Positions 24,172 to 37,210 of a DNA stretch of 64,000 nt are shown one piece after another. The stretch's first letter is position 1, and each line of letters opens with the position of its first letter. Source of the stretch: Membranipora membranacea (Eukaryota > Bryozoa > Gymnolaemata > Cheilostomatida > Membraniporidae); the NCBI GenBank assembly GCA_914767715.1, contig OU612066.1, positions 1,803,001-1,867,000 of the forward strand, given 5' to 3'. The position numbers were made by a program, and so were the translations under genes. The notes under the pieces are model-generated. The model did no database searches. It was not told where the DNA came from and saw only the letters and a program-made list of their open reading frames with translations.

Positions 24172-24458
24172 AGATCTCACTACGGAAACAGCTGACGGTA
24201 TGCTGTCCAAATTAGGAGTAGCATTATGTCACCATCCCAAATTACACAGCTGAATCTGCCTTTCATTAAAACTGTAGGGAAACTCTGCACTATACAGGCT
24301 GGTTGCACAATTGTTTGTCAACTCATACCCGATAGCGAGTGATGCAACTTTTCCTTTTCTGTATCATATTATGGAACCATGAAGATCTGACAGGCTGATG
24401 AAATGGTAAACCATATGCAGAATTGAAATATTCCTGTAGATGTATGATTTTCTCAAGT

Positions 24459-24660
24459 TAGAACAGGGGCAGGATAAGAATATTTTGCTCAGTGATCACA
24501 GCCCACATTACCATGGATATTACCCAGCGGTGGTGGCCTGATAAGATCGCCTGCTATCTACTACTGATAAGAAGATCTCAAACTTTAACTGTTACTCACC
24601 CTAAAATGGCGTTTGAGTTGTAAAGGTGGCAAAGTCTTCCCCGGTGTGTCATATTTGACA
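24459..24660 (-). other. Coding-like segments, possible exon pair
   Basis: An open stretch (VKYDTPGKTLPPLQLKRHFR) ends at a perfect donor AGG|GTGAGT near 24600. Only 49 bases later, after GATAGCAG, a second open stretch (AILSGHHRW, ITEQNILILPLF) runs to TAA near 24460. The two join in frame. An intron this short is unusual beside the others in this window, so it may be a relic. Confidence 0.25.
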
Positions 24661-24699
24661 AGGAAAGTCAAAATTTAATATGTTTTTATTCAGTGTAAT

Positions 24700-27600
24700 C
24701 TTTCTTCACTAGTTTTCTTCAGCGCCATCTGATTCAAAACTGTTTCAAGTCTCTCAATAAAACTGTAATATAAGATACCAAAACAAAAATAATATACCAT
24801 CTTTGGCCCTCACAGAGTTCAAATAATAATAATTACTATTATATTGTCAGCTCTAAACCTCCATCAAGTTAATGTCACCAATATCCAGGCATGGAAATGT
24901 GTAGGGAAAAAACGTGATCTCAGTGAGGAGAAAATATGTCAGTGATCCCAGATGTGAGGCATTAATACACCAATTACCAGAACAGAATTAGCCACAGAAC
25001 AATAGGAACTTAAGAAACAAAAGAATTGATGACGGTCACAGAATTGTCAGTGCCGATTAACTGTCAGTATTTTTTGCTTAATGTCAACAATCAAAAAGAT
25101 TTCTTTGATTTATGGGTTTACAACAATTGGATTATTTAAGTCATTTAGTTAAGAAGGAAGTTGAATCGATAAAGACTGGAATGAATCCAAAAATATTCTC
25201 AAGTTTATGAGGAAATCAAATCACTACTACCCCCTCCGCAGGTCATGACTATATTCCTCCCCCTCTGCAGTGGGAATCGATGAGAACCTTACAGAGTATT
25301 ATTAATGATAAATGATCAATAATATTATCTTCATCCACAAACCTGAACTCTGTGATGATAATCTAAATCTATCATGTAGTATGTACATATATGTACACCA
25401 TGATTCATTTATCCTTACACTACGCTATCTGTCTTATCGTCTTTGAATCATCTACAACCTATAGTATTGACCTATAATATTTAGGTATGCCTGGGAGCCG
25501 AGTTTATTTATGCAGCGATTGGCAGCGATTGGAGGTTAATGAATTCTCCTATAGATTAAGGTAAAAGACAATAGTATGATAGCCTGCATGCCTACATTGG
25601 TTGTGTGAGGATAAATTTGTCCGAGCTTTGCCATGTAACAGCTTGCTGTACAAAGTCTTGTCAGACACGCACAATCCATCGGTAGATTTTTATTGGTGGG
25701 AAATGATTTAACAATAATAAGACTGCACACCAGCCTATGGCACAGGGATTTTCCATTCCTACTTGCAACATTTCTTCCTCCTTCATTAGATGTATTTCCT
25801 TCACATTATCACCTACATAATTTATTTACCAAAGTACATTCACAGATCTAAGGACTTTAATGACCAGTAAATTAAAATTATGTATGTTTGGTAAGTTTGA
25901 GGAGATTTCATTGGTTTGCTTGCCATGGCAGGATGTTGGATTGCTGCTTTAGGGCGTTACATCAACCCTCACTCTGTTACAACACTTTAATGACTAGCAC
26001 GAAACAGAATTGAGGGAAAACCTGGAGTGATGAAACAGAACACGTGACCCAGGGGTAGCAGGGCTAAGATTAGGATGGAGGAGGGCCTATGCTTATAATA
26101 AATTGCTAAAACATTTTGCATTTGTTGTTATTGTTGCCCCCTTAGGTACTGGGGACTGCATAAAAAACCAGTAGCATTTAAAAATAATCCTATATCAAAA
26201 CAAAACCATATAACATCGGCTGCAATTAAAATCTACCCATTACCTACATGACTGAGCTAGAGTGACTTTTCAGAGTATTAGTGTTGCAAATTGTCAAGTT
26301 TGATTTTTCTAGGTCTTTGGTTTTATTACTTTTAGCCAAGTTTGAAAGTTTTAATTATTGATTCACCTATCCGGAATTTTATTTGGTGCTAAAGATGACA
26401 GATGTGTGACACAAAATACCTGCAAATTTGTCTGCATATCCTCCCTCTTTGCTTGTATGTAAGATACCGTCTGGCAACAAATGATTTCTGCAGTTGGTGG
26501 CATTTTGTGCACAGTTTATGGGGTAGATCAGCAGTTTAAGTTTTCCCTCAGATGTCTGCACACAGCGTATCGTTATAAGATTCATTTTCCTCAAATCATT
26601 ATAACAGACCCGATTACAGCGAATCTCAAGAAGGACATGGTGAAAATTCTGTGCAGAGCTTACTCGTGATATGCTGATATTTTAGACCAATTTTCCGATA
26701 CTACTTCTCTGAAGGCACTTTTCCTACCTCGCATAGTACAACAGAACACACCTTCTTCCCTCAATGCAGGGATATATCGCTACTTTCTACCCACCGTCTT
26801 TCTTTCTCTCTCTGTGTTCTCGTTATCTTGTTGCTGACCCGAGTTTAATACCAGAAGATAATATCAGTACCAGCTCCGCTTAGTCAATCTGAAGGTAATG
26901 ATGAATTGGTAGTTGGTACATGCATGTATACAGATCACATATATTACACCATACAACAACCCTCAGGTTCTGCTGAAATTAAAATCTTCCCATCATTTAA
27001 TCCTCATTCACTAGAGTAGATGAGGTGGATTGGTTGGCATTTCAGTCCAACAAGACAGGTCGGGCAAACTTGAAACATGGTGTAGATCCAAATTCACAGT
27101 AGTATCCAAGTTAAAAATACAGGATCATGCAGCTAAAATATTCTAGTCTATGCTATTGGCTCTGACCTGGACTTTGTGATAAAAGAAGACAAAAATTTTC
27201 AAATGATAGCCATCGTGGTAAATGGTTTTGGTCAATATAAGTGACATTGTTCATAAACAATCTCTCATGATATTACAATTAGCTAAATGCATCATGATAT
27301 ACAGCAATGTTATATAATATACTATTAGCATCTCCGGAAGAATGTATTATTTTACGTTTTGAATTTATTGTTGTATTATTTATTTTAGATTACAATAGAG
27401 AGGGGTTACACCCAGCCACACCCTCCGATCTATTCAGACTCGTCAGGTGCGTAAACTCTCACAATTTTGACAGCCCCACCCTATAAGCCTGCCCCTAGGA
27501 GCAGATATGCATGGTACCTTACGCACTGCACAGTCTGCACATCCGCACTCTATGCAGTTTGTGCATGGTACTCAAGGACGAGCATGTATTAGGGAATATA

Positions 27601-30600
27601 CAGTAGTAGTAAACTGAGTCCATTGAGGAAGGAACTGCTTGCTGCAAAATAGGTGTGACCTTGGTATGTATAATTATGATGATATGTAACCTACCTAGCT
27701 CTATAACGGTAGATTGATTTAATCAACGTTTGAGCACTTAATTCCTTGACTAGAATCGCCAGTATTGGTATGGTATATTATGGGCAAAGTTCGAATCTAG
27801 CCAATCGTAAAGTATCATTTGCAGAAAGCCATTTGGATGCTTCTAAAAATAAACCCTATATAATAAGTAATCACAAATTGTACATGTTGTATAGAAAATA
27901 TTTCTCTGCACTAGATAGGAGCATGCTACCACTGCTACTGCTGTGGGAATCAGCTACAACTGAATTTGTGTGTTTTAAAATTTCACAAGAACACCCCTTA
28001 TGAGATGGGGTCCAAAACACTGGCGCACTGCAAACATATGCAAATTCATTGAGTTTGCACTTATGTCAGACAGAGAAGGGGATACCCTGTCCTTGTGAGA
28101 ATTATCAGATAAAGCTAGCATTTTGATGAATAATAAAATAACATGTAAACATGTGTAAAAACTAGGCTACATTACATAGCCAAGTAGACGAGGGTTGGAC
28201 GATCAATGCTCTGATTATCCCAGTATGCTGTAAGTCATGACACGATATCTAGATTAATAGTCATCCATGGTTGGTATTACAGTGATGCCTGTATATATAT
28301 GATATATACTATCCACTTTATCAGACATAACAAGTGGGTCTCATATGTTCAATATTCCAGATACTTTGAGGAAAACTATGGTTTGTTGGTAAAAAGCCAA
28401 AAGTAGCTCTATCAAAGATGAAAATTGAATCAATTCAACCAGCTAATATGGAGGTGACATTGAATTCCGTATGAGAAGAATTTAATTCAGTGTGGGGTGA
28501 TTAGTAATTCCATGTTTCAGCGTCTTACACAATTTGATCAATGCACACATGGCCATACTGGTTGAATATCCGGTCTTTGCAAAGTTCCACATTATTGATA
28601 ACAAATACCAGATCTATTGGAATTTCTGACCTCTTCCATTCAAACTATGATGATCATGACTAATAAAATTGTGGAATTTCCACAGGGTTTGTTGTGGAAT
28701 TCCCAGATATTACATCATACTTTGTGTCAGGTTTTATGGAAAACAGGCAATGTAATGATATAATATGGTAGGAACGGACAGCATCCGGATATTTAGGAGC
28801 CCGCATGACCATCGCTCACCATAATCATGCTCTAATAAGTGGGTACGCATGTGTGCATCAGATCAATACAGTTAACACTGGATGAATGAACGTTGTGCAC
28901 TTCTGTTACTCATTGAAAAGTGCTTACAATGAGAAAAAATATAAAAGTTTTATCTCCAACTCCAAGCACTATGTTTGGTGGTTTGGAGGAGGGGGATTAA
29001 GTTAATGAGGTTGGCTAGCGGCCTTTTTATAACTTACATCCACTCCTGGGCCCTACTGATGAAGGCGATTAACTCCTACAGTTCTACAGTTCTACACAAC
29101 CACCTTTAGTCACTGAAAATTCCTCTAGTTTAAACAAAGGAGTTGTATCAGATCAAAAACTTCCAACAATCAACAAAAACCTAAATTCGTCTTGACTGAC
29201 CTTTTTTTTTGCAATTATTAACCATTTCTCCCTCCATTCACCAAAGAAACACTGCAGTTTAATTTTGTAATATTATTTTTGTAAATTCAGAGAGAAAATT
29301 AGGACTTCACAGCAGAAGTCGGCCCGAGAATTAGTTTTATCATTGCGTCATTGACAAAACTCAAGAGGTGAGAAACCAAAGCATTGCCTAGCGGACCAAA
29401 GAGCTGCAATCAACCTGTCCCTTTCAAGGCCACAACATTGTTGTAAAAGAGCAAAGTATGACAAGATCGGCTAAAACTTGTCTCACTTTCACTGTGCCTA
29501 CTACAAAATTACTACGAATTTTCTCTATTGTTTAGGCAGCGACCACATATGTGATTTGCAGAACTGTTGCTTACCTTCACATTTTAAACGGAATCTTACG
29601 GTTGTACAAATGACATTTTAGCGGTGGTCTATATTTGATTATCCAAAATATTACATTTACTTCCCCTGAGGCTTATCTGTAATACACTCTAAGTCTATAA
29701 TTCTTACACTTTAGTTTCACACTTTACATATTGCTATAACACAACACCCTTATCATACTGTTCCTATCACTACTGCCATCCTGTTCAAGGGCGGGGTCTG
29801 AGGTTGTCTTGGATCTAGTGGATATAAATTTTCGATAAGGTGAGCAGATGAAGGGAAGTTATTTAGCTCACCTTGACCCATGTTGACAGTGACTTCTCGA
29901 TTCCTATCAATCATCAGTGAAAACCAGTACTTTTGGCAAAACTCTTTATTTCCTAAAATAAAAGGCAGTAAGCAAAGACATTACAATATTAGTCATGTTC
30001 TGCAGTCAACCCTTCAAAAAGAATAGAGAACTATCGGATACTGGCAGATTCCGGTGGAATTCATTCAAAGAATGATGTCAATGTAATAGTGTCACTCATC
30101 TAGTGTCACATGTCAACAATATCAATGCCTTGTCATCAACAGTTAAACATGGGTTGATAAAAATCCAAACATATATACAGCATTGTCACGTGGCCACTGT
30201 TTTTTGTGGCCACATGACAATGCTGTACGAAGGATAGTCAATATACGTATACATATACATGAGCTTGGACAAATTATGGCTGTGTTGACCCAGTACAGGT
30301 AAAAATGAATTCAGACTAAATATCATTAGTGTATATTACAGACAAGAATTGGTTTCTACCTTGACTTGATTACTGTGCACCTGTACCTAGCGAACTTTGT
30401 AGACTGGTATTTAAATTAAAACACACAAATCTCACAAGATGGTTACAAAGGACCAGAGATTGACTTTGAGTAGCATTTTACAAATATTGAAATAAGAGGG
30501 AAAATGATTTCATCTTTTTTGGATCCAAAACAACCGCAAAATAAAAGCAGGTATTTCACTGTTGTGAAAAACATGAGCAACACTTTTTCTAAGCAATGAG

Positions 30601-31890
30601 GTGGTGCAGATTTAGTATAAGCAATGACTGCATCGCTTATAGTGTTGCTCATGTGTTGCTCATAGGTAAAATACCTGTTTTTCTTCCCTGGTTGTTTTAC
30701 ATCCTAAGATGATCTCACTGTCGAAGTTTCACTTATTCTGATACATTTTTCCATAATTTCCACAATATTTCTGAGCTACGTAAGTCTGCATCAATTAAAA
30801 CCTCAATCCTCTGCATCTTGTCACCCAAGGATTATAATCATAATTAAAACCATCGATGAAGTTTAATCTCATTGGATCAATAAAAGTCACCAGAAAAAAA
30901 TCATGTGTAAGGTGGTAATGCTGGGTGGCAAAAAAGAGGAAGCAGGAAAAGTGGACAGCCAATGAGACAGTGACATTGAGACCTGTATATACTCAGGGCT
31001 GAGTTCGCCTGGTCTTGTCTGTATTGCATATTTTTTGCAAAACACTTCATAATTGCTTCCCCATATACTGTTGTTATGGATGAATTATTAACCATGTATT
31101 GCCTTTATTGGTTGCCAAGCCAGATATCTAACAGTTCGCCTGTTTTTCAACAACAAAATTTAAGTACGAAAACTCAAACATGATGTGACAAGAACATTCT
31201 TTAAAACCTAGACCTGAATGAGGATATTCTCTCATTACATGATTATTTTGTTTTAGAACTTTTACACCTTCAACATAATTAAAATGCAAGTTAATGGAAC
31301 AGCACATCACAAACAGTTGATTCATTCAGTTTTAAAATGCACACAAAATAAAAATGCGATTATGATTTTGTGTTGCGCATGCAGGCAGAGCCATTTTGTT
31401 TGTATTTATAACAAATGGGTCAATGGAAGAAGTATGCTATGATATATTTTATACAGGGCAGCTAATCAATTAGCCTTGCACATATCATTTCCTCCAGCAA
31501 CATCGACCAAGCAATTGAGAAAATCATCTCTGTTTTGTTAAATAACTCTTGCTATTGTTTGCACAGGTACTTATTTGTTTTATCAAGTAAATATTTATTT
31601 ACAGAAGCACGCAAGTTTTTTTCTAAAATCTCATTGCCATCATAAATGTGCATAATATCCTCAATCTGCTCGCTAATTTTGATGGCATCAATGTTGTTCG
31701 GATATTGCATCTATGCTGTTCCTATGTCGTTCCTATGTTGCCCATTTATTTATGTAACATATTATACACGTCATCAAAACATGCTGAGAAAACTACATGT
31801 TGTCTTTTGATAATTTTTTTTACACCAAATTACCTTATCTGGCTTACTTATCATAGTAACTCTTCCAACTTCTAGGATAAATAAAGATAC
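24700..31890. other. Seven-kilobase stretch without a supported gene
   Basis: Only short open stretches occur. The most protein-like are 26465-26667 (plus, ITDPITANLKKDM, also open on minus) and 27746-28003 (plus). Neither has splice partners or family resemblance. A 22-bp hairpin lies at 30176-30227. Confidence 0.4.
30176..30227. repeat. Hairpin: 22-bp inverted repeat with 8-base loop
   Basis: Left arm 30176-30197 (TACAGCATTGTCACGTGGCCAC) pairs with 30206-30227 with one mismatch around a T-rich loop. It includes a CACGTG palindrome on the left arm only. It could be a minimal fold-back element; no other copy was found in this window. Confidence 0.7.
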
Positions 31891-31891
31891 A

Positions 31892-32332
31892 TTGTCAAGT
31901 AGCATAGCATGGACTGATTCGCCAAGTTGGCAGCATGAGTGTTGCTGTTTATCATTGAACTGGAAAGTGGAAATTCTAAATAACCCATTTTTTTGTCAAC
32001 AGGATGTGCAAAAACTTTGCAGAAAATTTGAAAGGATATTACGATATCAAACTTTGAGTGACAGCAGAGCAGACGACATCAGCAGTCTGCCTGTGTTTAT
32101 AATAATTAGATTGCTGAGTGGTCACCTCAGCCTCTCATACCGACCTATCAGTGTAACTACAACTGTTAACAATTTTCTATTATTGGATTGTATCAGTAAA
32201 TTATCATCGAGCGATGAGCAGGAAATAAAATTGAACTGCAGTTGTAAATTTGTGAAACAAATGAGTAATCTCTGGGAATCCCTAACAGCATTACAAAAAG
32301 GGCAGATGGGTCTGAAGCAGATCATTCATTGA
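31892..32332 (+). other. 146-codon ORF directly upstream of IL-17-like gene 5, doubtful
   Basis: The longest single-exon ORF outside recognised genes. It starts at 31892 and ends 80 bp before the gene 5 ATG. The middle (DVQKLCRKFERILRYQTLSD) follows a TTTTTTGTCAACAG acceptor-like site at 32002, so it could be an exon. It has no recognised domain, signal peptide or homology. It also covers the region where the gene 5 promoter should be, including the kappaB-like motif. Confidence 0.25.
32274..32282. promoter_or_regulatory. kappaB-like motif upstream of gene 5
   Basis: GGGAATCCC, 130 bp upstream of the ATG at 32412. A weaker fit than the gene 4 site, but similarly placed. Confidence 0.3.
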
Positions 32333-32411
32333 CAGAACTCAGCAGAGGAAACACCGCTCAATCAGAGAAACTCTCTCATTACTGCTCAATTCTTTGACAA
32401 TCAATACAGAA

Positions 32412-33222
32412 ATGGCTACAATATCCAGAAACTCAACAGCTGTATTGGCTGTTCTTTTTAGTATTTTGACAATCTCCCAGAGTGCACCAACAAACGGGTG
32501 TGCTCCTAACGCAGCTCCTCCATCAAGCCAGGATATAGAGAGGAAGTTGTCTACTATCGATAAAAATACTCCCGGTATACGTGAATTAACAAAAGGAGAA
32601 CTAACTAAGAACGAACGTGTAACACATGAACAGTGTCCGACAAGCATCGCTGATACATACAATAAGCAAGCCTTCCATCTAAAGAACATAATCCCATGGT
32701 ATGTAACCTTAATTATATGACAGCAAAAAGTGTATTAATGTTTACACTCTACACTCTACAAGACAGCGTTAAAATTAAAATTATCTTTATGTTCATTTTT
32801 TTGAGTAACCAACTTACAATATAGGATATGAGAGGCTTCGTACCATTCAAGATTATATATAGCATAAGTAAACCTCATATTAAGCCCACACATGCTTTTT
32901 AATGTATTTCAAATTTTTGTCTTCTTATTGCAGGGTCTACGCTGAGTACGTAAAAAATGACACAAAAGAATTATTCCCAGCAGTGATAGCCACCGAGCGA
33001 TGCAATGCTACAGTCTTCTCCTGCCCAGTGGGCTATCAGGACTGGAATATGGAAGAAATTACATACCATTTAGAGCTGCAGGATACATGTACACAAAACT
33101 CAGCTGAGTTTGACATGCTGCCGGTTATGTTCACCACAGTCAGCATGTACTCGTGTACGCCCAGTGATCCAAACCCAACACCGACCACAGGAACAGCACA
33201 GACACCTCCACATGACATCTAG
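32412..33222 (+). CDS. IL-17-like secreted cytokine, gene 5 (two exons, opposite strand)
   Basis: Exon 1 is 32412-32698 and exon 2 is 32934-33222, with a 235-bp intron (GTATGT...TTATTGCAG), giving 191 residues. The second in-frame ATG (32412) was preferred because it aligns with the start of genes 2 and 4. A signal peptide (STAVLAVLFSILTISQSAP) is followed by a pro-region with CAPNAAPPS, as in genes 2 and 4. Exon 1 ends CPTS...LKNIIPW with the split Trp codon. Exon 2 has VYAEYVKNDT, FPAVIATERC, sequon NAT, FSCPVGYQD, ITYHLELQDTC and VSMYSCTPSDPNPTP. It is the only cluster member on the plus strand, 8.4 kb from gene 6, so at least one inversion separates it from the tandem group. Confidence 0.74.
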
Positions 33223-34180
33223 GATGAGAGAATAACAGAATTGTGTTTTCGTAGCTTGTACATTTGTAGTTTTAACTTTTGTGATACACATACTATCAAA
33301 TATGAGATGTAATCTACATCAGACCCGCTCTACACCCATCTGGGTTGTCTGTGTGGTGATCTGAGTGGTGATCTGTGTATTGTGACCTTATGACCTCCTA
33401 TGTTTGATCTGTTTATATGTGTGATCGTCACATTAAGTTTTCCTTCTTCAGAATCCTTATAATCACAAGATTCATACAATGTGATTTTTTGTGTGATCTC
33501 TTCAAAAGTTTCACAACATTTCAGGTAAACCTATTTATTTCAAATTTCTCATACTACAACTGGAAGTAATAGCCCATAATTTATTATTATTTATAATTTC
33601 AATGACAGGACGCAATCTCATCATGCAATACCTTTTATTCCGTTTGACACAGTTTTTACCTAATACAGAGAATTGTAAATATATTTGTATAATTGAACAA
33701 AAAATCTGTCATCTTCGTAAATAACATTGAATCAGCAGAGTTCGCACTTTAGCTAATACATTACTGTAATTTAGGGTTACGATATATATAGTGGAGAACG
33801 GCGGTTGACTTATGCACCTCGTTTTATTCCGTTACATGACTAAATTGGTCAGAATAGAAACATATATATATATATTACTATCATTTTGAACCAGGTCCAG
33901 GTTTCGAAATCAGTTCTGCAAAAGTATGAACTTTCGAACTTTAATACAGCTACTGAATTGAATGTGGAGACTAAACTGTTGCTGGTTTATTTACGCATAT
34001 GGAAGTTACTAAGAACAGTTTGGATTATTGGGATTGTTGATGTTGACGATTGTTGTAATGAATAACTCATCAAATAAAGATATCCACCCAAGAATAAGGA
34101 GTATCCACCTTTGGTATAAAAATTATTAGAATAGGAGAGACTCATCAGTGCCATGTGAGAATAGCGGAAGTTCTCTATCA
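33223..34180. other. 3' flank of gene 5, no further gene seen
   Basis: AT-rich, with no clear AATAAA close behind the gene 5 stop; one occurs at about 34074. No splice-flanked open stretch. Confidence 0.4.
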
Positions 34181-34199
34181 GTGATGCACAAAGTACAAT

Positions 34200-35340
34200 G
34201 GCTCTGTTGTATATTATAAAACAAACTGAAATACTGACCCGGAGTACACCTCATTGTAATCAATATGGATATCCAAAGTGCACCTTCAAACCAAATCTCA
34301 TATAGACTTGTTCAGATCACCATGCTCAACAGGCTGGGTATCTCTCAAAACTCAATCTTCTAGCGTTAAGTAACCAGGGTTTGAATTCTCCAACAAGATT
34401 GATGATATACTTGGGAAAGGTGCCAAAATGACACCAAACTACACAACATTGGTTGATATGAGTTTGCCTGATGTAAGAAGACACCGGTCTTGCTTGGCTG
34501 AGAATTCAGGAACAAATCCTAATTACACCATCAGATGATATATTATATGGTTTGTCGGCTTCGTCTCCGCACCAACAGGTGGATTGCTCTCAGGGTCACC
34601 GTTTATCATGACACAACATTTCATTGACACTGCAAGTTTCTCAACCTATGTAGTAAAGACCAAACCTATTGTAATTATAAGAAAGGGGAGTAAGCACGAA
34701 CTACCCAGTACCCATCAAACAGGTTGGGCGTTTGAAAGCTTCAGTCAAGTTAATTTTATGTCACCTCAATTGAATATAAATAGAAAAAGATAAGATAAGT
34801 ATGACCGATGTGAGGACACCGGGGAAATACCTCCTAATTATTACCAGAGTCGCTAGGCAAAATAAACATGTGCTTTGTTTTAGTTTTTGTTATTTTTATA
34901 TCACGGTTGGTATGTTATTCTGCTAGGTATCAGGATTAATATGTTGTGTGGTGCTAGGCTGCACAGGGAAACCAATGTTTCCATACAACAGATACTGGAA
35001 TACAGTACCGTAGTGCTCCTCATTGTATACCACCTCTCTGCATACATATACACGCTGCTCAGAGATGGGATGCAAACAGATGGTACTAATTTCAAGAGAT
35101 AACGAAATGGTACAATCACATAAATGCCAATAAGATTTATTAAAAAATCCAAAGTAGGCTCTGGTATCGTACACTTTTCCTCTTATTATTTCTTGTATGG
35201 ATACCTTTGTGGATTTATATTGGTCAACCGATATCAGACACCACATTCAAAGAAAGGGCGAGCCATACCAAAGGCCTTATATGAATGAGGATATGAATAC
35301 TGCGCCAAGTTACTCTCAGTTTGTCATGGTTGGTAATAAG
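34200..35340 (+). pseudogene. Broken coding-like tract, unidentified
   Basis: One frame at about 34200-34440 (IIKQTEILTRSTPH, HAQQAGYLSKLNLLALS) gives way to another at about 34381-34792 (NKIDDILGKGAKM, TTLVDMSLPDVRRH, then FVSAPTGGLLSGSPF). The second frame has one in-frame TGA near 34540. A third piece at about 35245-35340 contains GEPYQRPYMNEDMNTAPSYS and ends TAA. Frame changes and stops without matching splice sites suggest a dead gene or transposon. No family is recognised. Confidence 0.35.
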
Positions 35341-36439
35341 CGTGATTAATTGCATCATGTGTTTGTAAGATTGGTGTGTGCCAGCTCTTGAAGAGTCTCA
35401 TACAGAATTTTTGATGGCTGGATTCAAGCCAACTGCTACCGTACATAATTAAATAGGCTATTAAAATTCCATGATCCATTGTCTTATAATCAAACTAATA
35501 TTGACCTGACTCTGACAAGGATTTTCTACTTTTCCAAAAATATTATGACATATGAGTAATATTACACCTTTGAGCAATTCAACCTTAAAACTTTTTTGAT
35601 CAGTAAACGGTTGGTTCCAATCCTCAAACATTGCCCTGGTTGCTGGTAGTGGCATTTCCTTATTAAAAATCTTCTGGTAGGGCCAGGTTGGGTTTGTAAG
35701 TAATGCATATTTTGCTCATTATTAGATGAGAGGATCAGGTTTGAGGTAAAACTAAAGAGACACTAAGACAGAGTCTGCCCCACCATGCCACGAATGGCTA
35801 AAAAGTTTGAACTGCCGACCATATTTTTATTTTATTTATTATTTTGCTAACCTTTTATGTACAGAGCCATCGTTTTTTGGTACTGGCTTGCTTCGTGTGG
35901 TTGTTCGTGCCTACACGTAACATGATGGATGTTACTCTCATCGATAGTGTAAATCACTTTCAATAAACTCATATATAGGATTTATGGATTGTACTTATGA
36001 GTCTTAGGGAGCGTCAACAGTAACAATTTGTTCAGCCCAGTAAAGCGCGTAACGGAACAGTAGTTTGAGATTTCCCAATACTAAGCAGAGTCAGAGCTAG
36101 TACACATCATCCCTGTCTCCACTACCATATCACCATAAACAAGGATTTGTGGGGGGGGGATAGTTTATATATTGCAATGAGTGAATAGACAGGGTGTATA
36201 TTATATACTTTACCTTGTGTGAGCGACCGATATAGCTATCCTCGTATATCATACTCCTCATCCCCTGCTTACAGAAAGGGCTCTTCTCTCTTCTCTCTGT
36301 AATCTGTATAGTAACATAGTTTTATCTATTAGTTAGACATTAGAATGATTGTCATACTTGTGCTTACAGTTTTTTCTTAATTTAATATTAGGAAAAAAAC
36401 TGTGTTAATGAGTTAAAAAGGAATATTGAGGAGTAGCCA

Positions 36440-36767
36440 GGAGAAGAGGGGGATCCTATTATGTCTCTAACTCCTGTGAGGTGGCTGAAAACAAACAGTT
36501 TGTCATTGATAACGATGATTACTTGTCTTGGATTTCGGTGAGTAATATTGGTTTTACTATTTTACTTTTCCACAGTACGAACCCCCTAATTCATTGCGTG
36601 TGTTTTTTTTTATTTGTCATCTTTCTTCAAAATTTTGGCAGGTGCCGTTTGTGGTAATGATCCATCTTTTTGATATGATTAATGCCACACAAGCATCTAT
36701 GAGACAGGAGTTCACTGGACTTAGAGGAATCGAACTCAATGAGATCGAAGAGATAAAGACTCCTTGA
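36440..36767 (+). CDS. Two predicted exons at the 3' end of an unidentified gene
   Basis: The first exon ends at 36537 (donor TCG|GTGAGT) and reads SYYVSNSCEVAENKQFVIDN, then DDYLSWIS; its 5' limit lies after a TGA at about 36427. A 104-bp intron ends TTTTGGCAG, and the last exon 36642-36767 continues in phase with VPFVVMIHLFDMIN, QEFTGLRGIELNEIEEIKTP and TGA. Phase agreement, good splice signals and even composition support real exons. The hydrophobic VPFVVMIHLF could be a membrane or core segment. Upstream exons were not found and the family is unknown. The minus strand here holds a 30-bp tandem repeat just downstream. Confidence 0.4.
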
Positions 36768-36825
36768 TGAGATGCACCTGGAATAGTGATAGTAATAGGG
36801 GTCACATTGTACCTCTTTAACATCT

Positions 36826-36890
36826 CGGAGCAGAGAGTCAGTGCCTATGACATCACGGAGCAGAGAGTCAGTGCCTATGACATCATGGAG
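36826..36890. repeat. 30-bp tandem repeat, two full copies
   Basis: CGGAGCAGAGAGTCAGTGCC-type unit at 36826-36855 and 36856-36885, with a few bases of a third. The unit is a multiple of three, so an open frame crossing it repeats ten residues. Confidence 0.8.
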
Positions 36891-37210
36891 TAGAATAGAT
36901 TCATGATAAACAAACATGGAAATCTGCAGCAGCCTTGTCACAAGGTCGGCTTGTATTTTTTCATTCGTGCTCTACATGACAAGGCTAGCAGTGGGCACCT
37001 GCCTGTTGATCCTTTTATTAGCAAGATTCAAAATTTCAAATTTATGACTACCGGATTTAAAGTTTTAAATGGAAGCTGATGCCAAGAAAATCATTTCAGT
37101 TTTAAAAATTAACCAATCAATCAAAGTGCTATGAGATACACAGCACTGGTTTGATACACAGGAACGTTATGTCAGTAATTAATTTATATTTGACCTCTTA
37201 TCTGGTACAG

